From Clostridia bacterium (GTDB lineage Bacteria; Bacillota; Clostridia; Lachnospirales; Bianqueaceae), in contig CAAFMN010000071.1 in the NCBI GenBank assembly GCA_900764045.1, forward strand, positions 1 to 36,912: 36,912 nt of DNA, read 5' to 3'. Shown here in pieces: positions 32,832 through 36,912 of the stretch (position 1 is its first letter; each line of letters opens with the position of its first letter). Below the pieces are notes generated by a model. The model had not been told where the DNA came from, did not search any database, and saw only the letters and a program-made list of their open reading frames with translations. The position numbers were made by a program, and so were the translations under genes.

Positions 32832-34994
32832 ATGGGGAATAATCAGACAGAAAAAGCGTTTGAAGAAAAAAGATTAGCACAAACAATCTCTTTAGCCGAG
32901 GAACAATTAAAGCAGGCAAAAGAAGCGGCAGACAAAAAGAAATCAGAAATTATCGAAGCCAAAAAAGATGTGCGTGAAAATACAGAACACGGCATTACAT
33001 CACTGTACACATCAGACGGTTTCGAGGCACTTGTTGAATTAAGCCAATATATCAATCCTGTTACAGACAAAATTATAGATTATGAAGAAGAAGAACATAA
33101 AATACTTCTGTTAGAAAAGATGATAAAATCGCCCTATTTTGCCCGAATTGATTTTAAATTTGATGATGAGGACGAATTTGAAAAAATATACATTGGACGT
33201 TCTTCTCTACGAAAAAACAGCTATCAAGAGATGTATGTTTATGATTGGAGATCGCCGATTGCCAGTGTTTTCTATCGTTTTATGACAGGCGAAGCGTTTT
33301 ATGACGCTCCATGTGGACGAGTAACAGGCGAACTCAATTTGAAACGCCAATATGAAATAAAAAACGGAAAACTGGAATATTTCTTTGATTCAGATGTTCA
33401 GATTGTTGATGAATTTTTAAGGCAATTACTGTCACAAAACACTACTGCTAAAATGAAAGCTATTGTTGAAACAATTCAGCATGAACAGGACGTGGTTATT
33501 AGAGATATGGAAAATGACCTGCTAATGGTACAGGGTGTAGCGGGAAGTGGAAAAACCTCTATTGCTCTCCACCGGGCTGCTTATCTTATGTATCAAGGTT
33601 TACAAACAAAGCTGTCCGCAAATAACATTATGATTATTTCCCCAAATTCTATATTTGAGCAATATATTTCAAATGTATTGCCCGAATTGGGAGAAGATAA
33701 TGTTATTTCTTCCGTGTTTGAAGATATACTTAGTGAGTTATTAAATGGCAGGAAAATTCAGTCAAGAAATGATTTTTTAGAAAACTTGATTGTCAATTCA
33801 AAATACAAGGAAATTTCAAGAAATAGTATAGAATTTAAAACGTCAAGTTTTTTTAGGGAAATTTTAGACCAATTTCTCATTGATATACCCCGCCAGTGGA
33901 TAGAATTTGAAGATGTTTATTATGAGGGAAAATGCGTTGTAAGCGGGCAAATTCTAAAAGACAAGATATTAGGAAGACCAGAAACACCATTAGGCATAAA
34001 ATTAGAACAATTAGAAGATTATATTTTAGAACAAATATTTGGAACAGGAAAAGGGCGGGGGCATAAAGAAGAAAAAAATCTAATCAAGCAGGAAATACAG
34101 AAATTTATAAAAATTGACATTGTTGAATTATATAAAATATTATTTAGCAATGAAGCCTATTTTTATAGCCTGCTGCAAAATAGCAATCCGTCACAAAACA
34201 TAAAAAATATTTGGAAATATACTAAGGAAAATTTGGAAGCAGACAGCTTGTATTATGATGACGCAATAGCAATCGCTTATTTGTATTTAAAAATATACGG
34301 AACAAATAAATATAAAAATATTAAGCAGGTAGTCATTGATGAAGCACAGGACTACTACCCTCTCCAATATGAAATATTTAATTTGCTATTTTCTAATGCC
34401 AAATTTACTATTTTAGGAGATATGAAACAGACTCTTGCCAAAAAAGAAGATATTTCTTTCTACGAACAAATTCAAAAAATATTGAACAAGAAAAAATCTT
34501 CTCTTATTATGTTGGATAAAAGTTTCCGTTGTACGAATGAAATTTTAAATTTTAGTTTAAAGTTCATTGAAAAAAGTTCACAGATAAAAAGTTTTAATCG
34601 GAATGGCGATAGCCCAAAAGTATATATTGCTGATAATTCCGAAATCTTCATTGATGAAATTGTTAAGGAAATAAATCTATGCCAGGAGAAAGGGTTTCAG
34701 TCGATATGCTTAATTTGTAAAACCGAAAAAAATTCAATCTATCTATTTAATAAAATTAAACACAAACTTGATATTCAGTTAATCAAAAATGGGAGCGTAT
34801 CAGATTTACAAGGCGTGTTTATCTTACCAGTATATATGTCAAAGGGATTAGAATTTGATGCTGTCTTAATTTGTGATGCAGACAGCCAAAACTACCATGA
34901 TGAAGATGATAAAAACCTCTTATATGTTGCCTGCACAAGAGCACTTCACAAACTTAGCTTATTTTGTGAAAATGAGGTTAGCCCGCTGATATAG
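32832..34994 (+). CDS. HelD-like RNA polymerase-associated UvrD-family ATPase, 720 aa
   Basis: HelD proteins use ATP to pull stalled RNA polymerase off nucleic acid; some relatives (HelR) protect against rifamycins. The N-terminal 60 residues form the coiled coil that enters the polymerase secondary channel (AQTISLAEEQLKQAKEA). The characteristic insert before the ATPase domain is present (IYIGRSSL, YVYDWRSPIAS). Walker A is GVAGSGKT (235-242), Walker B IDEAQDY (about 501-507), and the C-terminal helicase motif YVACTRALHKL. Length fits the family (about 690-770). The gene is far more AT-rich than the chromosomal genes to the left, with AAA, ATT and TTA codons dominating, a sign of separate origin. 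Start at 32832 behind AAGGAGGT. Confidence 0.88.
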   Translation: MGNNQTEKAFEEKRLAQTISLAEEQLKQAKEAADKKKSEIIEAKKDVRENTEHGITSLYTSDGFEALVELSQYINPVTDKIIDYEEEEHKILLLEKMIKSPYFARIDFKFDDEDEFEKIYIGRSSLRKNSYQEMYVYDWRSPIASVFYRFMTGEAFYDAPCGRVTGELNLKRQYEIKNGKLEYFFDSDVQIVDEFLRQLLSQNTTAKMKAIVETIQHEQDVVIRDMENDLLMVQGVAGSGKTSIALHRAAYLMYQGLQTKLSANNIMIISPNSIFEQYISNVLPELGEDNVISSVFEDILSELLNGRKIQSRNDFLENLIVNSKYKEISRNSIEFKTSSFFREILDQFLIDIPRQWIEFEDVYYEGKCVVSGQILKDKILGRPETPLGIKLEQLEDYILEQIFGTGKGRGHKEEKNLIKQEIQKFIKIDIVELYKILFSNEAYFYSLLQNSNPSQNIKNIWKYTKENLEADSLYYDDAIAIAYLYLKIYGTNKYKNIKQVVIDEAQDYYPLQYEIFNLLFSNAKFTILGDMKQTLAKKEDISFYEQIQKILNKKKSSLIMLDKSFRCTNEILNFSLKFIEKSSQIKSFNRNGDSPKVYIADNSEIFIDEIVKEINLCQEKGFQSICLICKTEKNSIYLFNKIKHKLDIQLIKNGSVSDLQGVFILPVYMSKGLEFDAVLICDADSQNYHDEDDKNLLYVACTRALHKLSLFCENEVSPLI

Positions 34995-35091
34995 ATAAAT
35001 TTACAATATATTGAATTGCCAAAATGCCAAACGCAGCGTAGGCGCAAATGAACAAAATGATAATAATTAGACAGACCACCTATTCTCTTAA

Positions 35092-35130
35092 TGACATTAA
35101 ATTGACATTACGCTCTCTATGATATATATT
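35092..35130 (+). promoter_or_regulatory. Promoter with 11-bp-spaced direct repeat over the -35
   Basis: A perfect TTGACA (35102-35107), 17-base spacer, TATATT (35125-35130). The octamer TGACATTA occurs at 35092-35099 and 35103-35110, exactly 11 bases apart, overlapping the -35. Direct repeats at this spacing are the usual target of OmpR/PhoB-type regulators such as VanR, and the next gene encodes such a DNA-binding domain. Confidence 0.7.
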
Positions 35131-35200
35131 TGTTGCTTACTGTCAAAAAACACGACAGAAAAATATAGTTTAAATTCAACGGATAAAAGGGGTAATGAAC

Positions 35201-35620
35201 ATGGGAAAATTACTACTACTGACACTTAACGAACAAGAGGAAACAGCGATTGACAAAATCATATCGGCAATATCTAATTATATGCGACTTGAACCCATGC
35301 AGCTTACACCCGTTTCCGTGTTATCTTTTCCGGGATTGGAAATAAGGCAGAGCCAACGCCGGGTATTTCAAGACGGGGAGGAAGTCAATCTAACACGTCT
35401 TGAATATAATGCCCTTGTATTCCTTGCTTCCAATCCCGGCATTGTCCTCACAAGGACACAGATATTTGAAGCCGTTTGGAACATGGAAAGCGATACTTGC
35501 CATTCAAGTGTTGCCAACGTGATTTACAACCTGCGGAAAAAGATAGAGCCGGACAGCCGCAAGCCCACCTACATAAAGACCGTTTTAGGCATAGGCTACA
35601 AGTTTGCTTCCGGGGAATAA
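35201..35620 (+). CDS. OmpR/PhoB-type winged-helix regulator lacking a receiver domain, 139 aa
   Basis: A DNA-binding regulator. Residues about 45-137 are a Trans_reg_C winged helix (EVNLTRLEYNALVFLASNPG, LTRTQIFEAVWN, HSSVANVIYNLRKKIE, IKTVLGIGYKF). The first 40 residues do not resemble a receiver domain and have no phospho-acceptor aspartate context, so activity is not set by a usual histidine kinase. Start at 35201 rather than 35195 because AAGGGG lies eight bases upstream. It follows a promoter with a matching direct repeat and is closed by a terminator. Probably regulates the element's mobilisation genes and itself; inference. Confidence 0.85.
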   Translation: MGKLLLLTLNEQEETAIDKIISAISNYMRLEPMQLTPVSVLSFPGLEIRQSQRRVFQDGEEVNLTRLEYNALVFLASNPGIVLTRTQIFEAVWNMESDTCHSSVANVIYNLRKKIEPDSRKPTYIKTVLGIGYKFASGE

Positions 35621-35660
35621 CAACAGAACAACCGCCGCCCACCACAGCGACATACCATGA

Positions 35661-35692
35661 CAGGAAATCAAGAAAAGGTTTCCTGTTTTTTT
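35661..35692 (+). terminator. Terminator of the regulator gene
   Basis: CAGGAAA (35661-35667) pairs with TTTCCTG (35679-35685), loop of 11, followed by seven T. It lies 40 bases beyond the stop. Confidence 0.9.
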
Positions 35693-35865
35693 GCGCCAAA
35701 AAACGTGCTGATTTTCCAGCTTTGTCGAAAAGTTTTCTCAAAAAGTTTCCCAAAACTTTGCCATATCTTCATTTCTCTGCGTAGTAAGGAGTAGAAGGGG
35801 AAGTTTACGCCGTTTTCTTAGAGCAAGATTCTACCACAGTACCAAATTTCGCCTATCGGCTCATT

Positions 35866-35963
35866 TTGTCCTGCGGGAATCTTGTTGGGGTTGCCACCCC
35901 AAGCCCGCCTTTTGCGGCTTGCGCCGCTTTGAAAAATCCCCGGAAAATTTTTTCGGATTTTTC
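35866..35963. other. Candidate origin of transfer (oriT)
   Basis: The 350-base gap before mobC holds no gene but has three hairpins in a row: TTGGGGT with ACCCCAA (35885-35902), GCGGC with GCCGC (35914-35927), and GAAAAATCC with GGATTTTTC (35931-35963). Just left of them is GTCCTGC (35868-35874), similar to the ATCCTGC nick core of RP4-type origins. Inverted repeats beside a nick-like site directly upstream of mobC and relaxase are typical of oriT. The nick position is a guess. Confidence 0.45.
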
Positions 35964-36046
35964 AAAAAACACTTCCGCTTATGCCCCTGTTTTTCTCCTA
36001 TTAGTGAAAGGGCAAAGCATTACAAAAAGAAAGGAGGTCTACGACC

Positions 36047-36442
36047 ATGAAAAGATATAACACACCCCACCGCCACCGGGTAATCAAGACACGCTTGACC
36101 GAGGAAGAATACGCCGAGTTTTCCGAGCGTGTCACGCTCTGCCAAATGAGCCAGTCCGAATATATCCGGCAGGCACTGATTAAGTCACGCATACGCCCGG
36201 TCATTACCGTTTCCCCGGTCAATGATGAACTGCTTTCTGCTGTTGGGAAGCTCACAGCCGAGTACGGGAAAATCGGCGGCAACTTGAATCAGATTGCCCG
36301 CTGTCTGAACGAGTACGGCGCACCCTATAACACACTCTCCAATGAGGTACGCGCCGCCATAGCGGAGCTTGCCGCCTTGAAGTTTGAAGTCTTGCAGAAA
36401 GTAGGTGAAGCCGTTGGCAACGTTCAAACATATCAGCTCTAA
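36047..36442 (+). CDS. mobC: MobC-like relaxosome accessory protein, 131 aa
   Basis: A small DNA-binding protein that helps the relaxase open the origin of transfer. The N-terminal half has a ribbon-helix-helix type segment (VIKTRLTEEEYAEFSERV, MSQSEYIRQALI). The C-terminal half has the MobC hallmark GKIGGNLNQIARCLNEY. Perfect AAGGAGG nine bases before the ATG. Its end overlaps the relaxase start by 29 bases, so the two are translated together. Confidence 0.93.
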   Translation: MKRYNTPHRHRVIKTRLTEEEYAEFSERVTLCQMSQSEYIRQALIKSRIRPVITVSPVNDELLSAVGKLTAEYGKIGGNLNQIARCLNEYGAPYNTLSNEVRAAIAELAALKFEVLQKVGEAVGNVQTYQL

Positions 36443-36912
36443 AAATGCCGACTACGGGGCGGCTGAACAGTACCTAACCTTTGAGCATGACGAGTTTACC
36501 ATGAAGCCCACCCGTGATGAAAACGGGCAGATTGTTCCGAGGACAGGCTATCTCATTTCCTCTCTGAATTGCGGTGATGAAGATTTTGCAATCGCTTGTA
36601 TGCGCTCCAATCTGAAATACGGCAAGAACCAAAAACGTGAGGACGTGAAAAGCCACCACTATATTATCAGTTTTGACCCCCGTGACGCTGCCGACAACAG
36701 CTTGACCGTAGACCGGGCGCAACAGTTAGGCGAACAGTTTTGCAGAGAACATTTCCCCGGACACCAAGCCATTGTATGCACCCACCCGGACGGGCATAAC
36801 CACAGCGGCAACATTCATGTGCATATCGTAATCAATTCTTTGCGGATTGCGGAAGTGCCGCTACTGCCCTACATGGAAAGACCAGCGGACACAAGGGAGG
36901 GCTGCAAGCACC
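36414..36912 (+). CDS. Relaxase/mobilisation nuclease, N-terminal part, cut by window end
   Basis: A relaxase nicks and guides one DNA strand during conjugation. The frame opens with TTG at 36414 (LATFKHISSKNADYGAAEQY if read literally; TTG would give Met) and stays open for 166 codons to the window edge. Seen are the tyrosine-bearing N-terminus, EDVKSHHYIISFDPRD, and the metal-binding histidine motif HPDGHNHSGNIHVHIVIN with the HxH pair. These match the Tn1549-type relaxases of Firmicutes elements. No ATG is available in the right place, and AGGTG lies seven bases before the TTG. The C-terminal part is outside the window. Confidence 0.9.
   Translation, partial: MATFKHISSKNADYGAAEQYLTFEHDEFTMKPTRDENGQIVPRTGYLISSLNCGDEDFAIACMRSNLKYGKNQKREDVKSHHYIISFDPRDAADNSLTVDRAQQLGEQFCREHFPGHQAIVCTHPDGHNHSGNIHVHIVINSLRIAEVPLLPYMERPADTREGCKH

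Larger units (their letters stand above)
31771..36912 (+). mobile_element. Left part of an integrated conjugative/mobilisable element (incomplete)
   Basis: All genes from 31771 on read on the plus strand, opposite to the chromosomal block. Composition is a mosaic: very AT-rich to about 35.2 kb, GC-richer after it. MobC and a relaxase of the Tn1549 type are present at the right. Integrase and transfer genes, if any, lie beyond the window. The left boundary is uncertain by about 200 bases. Confidence 0.75.

Overview
The window comes from a Gram-positive member of the Clostridia, most likely a gut Lachnospiraceae relative. This is inferred from four things: strong AGGAGG-type ribosome binding sites, TTGACA/TATAAT promoters, a T-box riboswitch, and the family make-up (archaeal-type AspRS plus GatCAB, a gut-type beta-glucuronidase, a Tn1549-like mobilisation module). 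Almost all chromosomal genes to about 31.5 kb read on the minus strand. From about 31.8 kb everything reads on the plus strand, and base composition changes: the genes at 31.8-35.0 kb are strongly AT-rich, then GC rises again over the mobilisation genes. The right end is therefore read as the start of an integrated conjugative or mobilisable element that runs off the window.

Layout. 1-190: two rRNA-operon-style promoters pointing out of the left edge. 187-6246: a compact minus-strand operon, old yellow enzyme > SDR > ABC-F ATPase > beta-lactamase-fold hydrolase > HAD phosphatase (frameshifted). It diverges from a GH2 beta-glucuronidase (6321-7976), with promoters for both directions in the gap. 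8017-10110: a decayed sigma factor and its membrane partner, followed by two intact small genes. 10193-10780: an HdeD-like membrane protein. 10858-15681: T-box > AspRS > GatC > GatA > GatB, the indirect route to Asn-tRNA(Asn); AspRS carries the non-discriminating residue pair. 15783-19421: a 1212-residue LamG-domain protein of unknown function. 19501-19660: a 20-bp-period repeat array and terminator-like hairpins. 19704-20369: an orphan PD-(D/E)XK-like protein. 20483-31526: a nine-gene operon, dipeptide epimerase > three tandem cytoplasmic S12 serine hydrolases > DppB > DppC > DppD > DppF > substrate-binding lipoprotein.

The nine-gene operon is the most coherent candidate for an under-described system. 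It would import short peptides, cut them in the cytosol with three diverged penicillin-binding-fold hydrolases (a family that includes D-aminopeptidases), and epimerise L-Ala-D/L-Glu-type dipeptides. This suggests scavenging of D-amino-acid peptides such as muropeptides.

The mobile element begins with a small acidic protein. A 149-bp inverted repeat follows, containing DnaA-box-like 9-mers and folding best as a minus-strand RNA. Next come a HelD-type RNA polymerase-recycling ATPase, a response-regulator DNA-binding domain without a receiver (with an 11-bp-spaced direct repeat over its own -35), a putative oriT, MobC, and a relaxase with a TTG start that is cut by the window end. No tRNA, rRNA, insertion sequence or CRISPR array was found inside the window.
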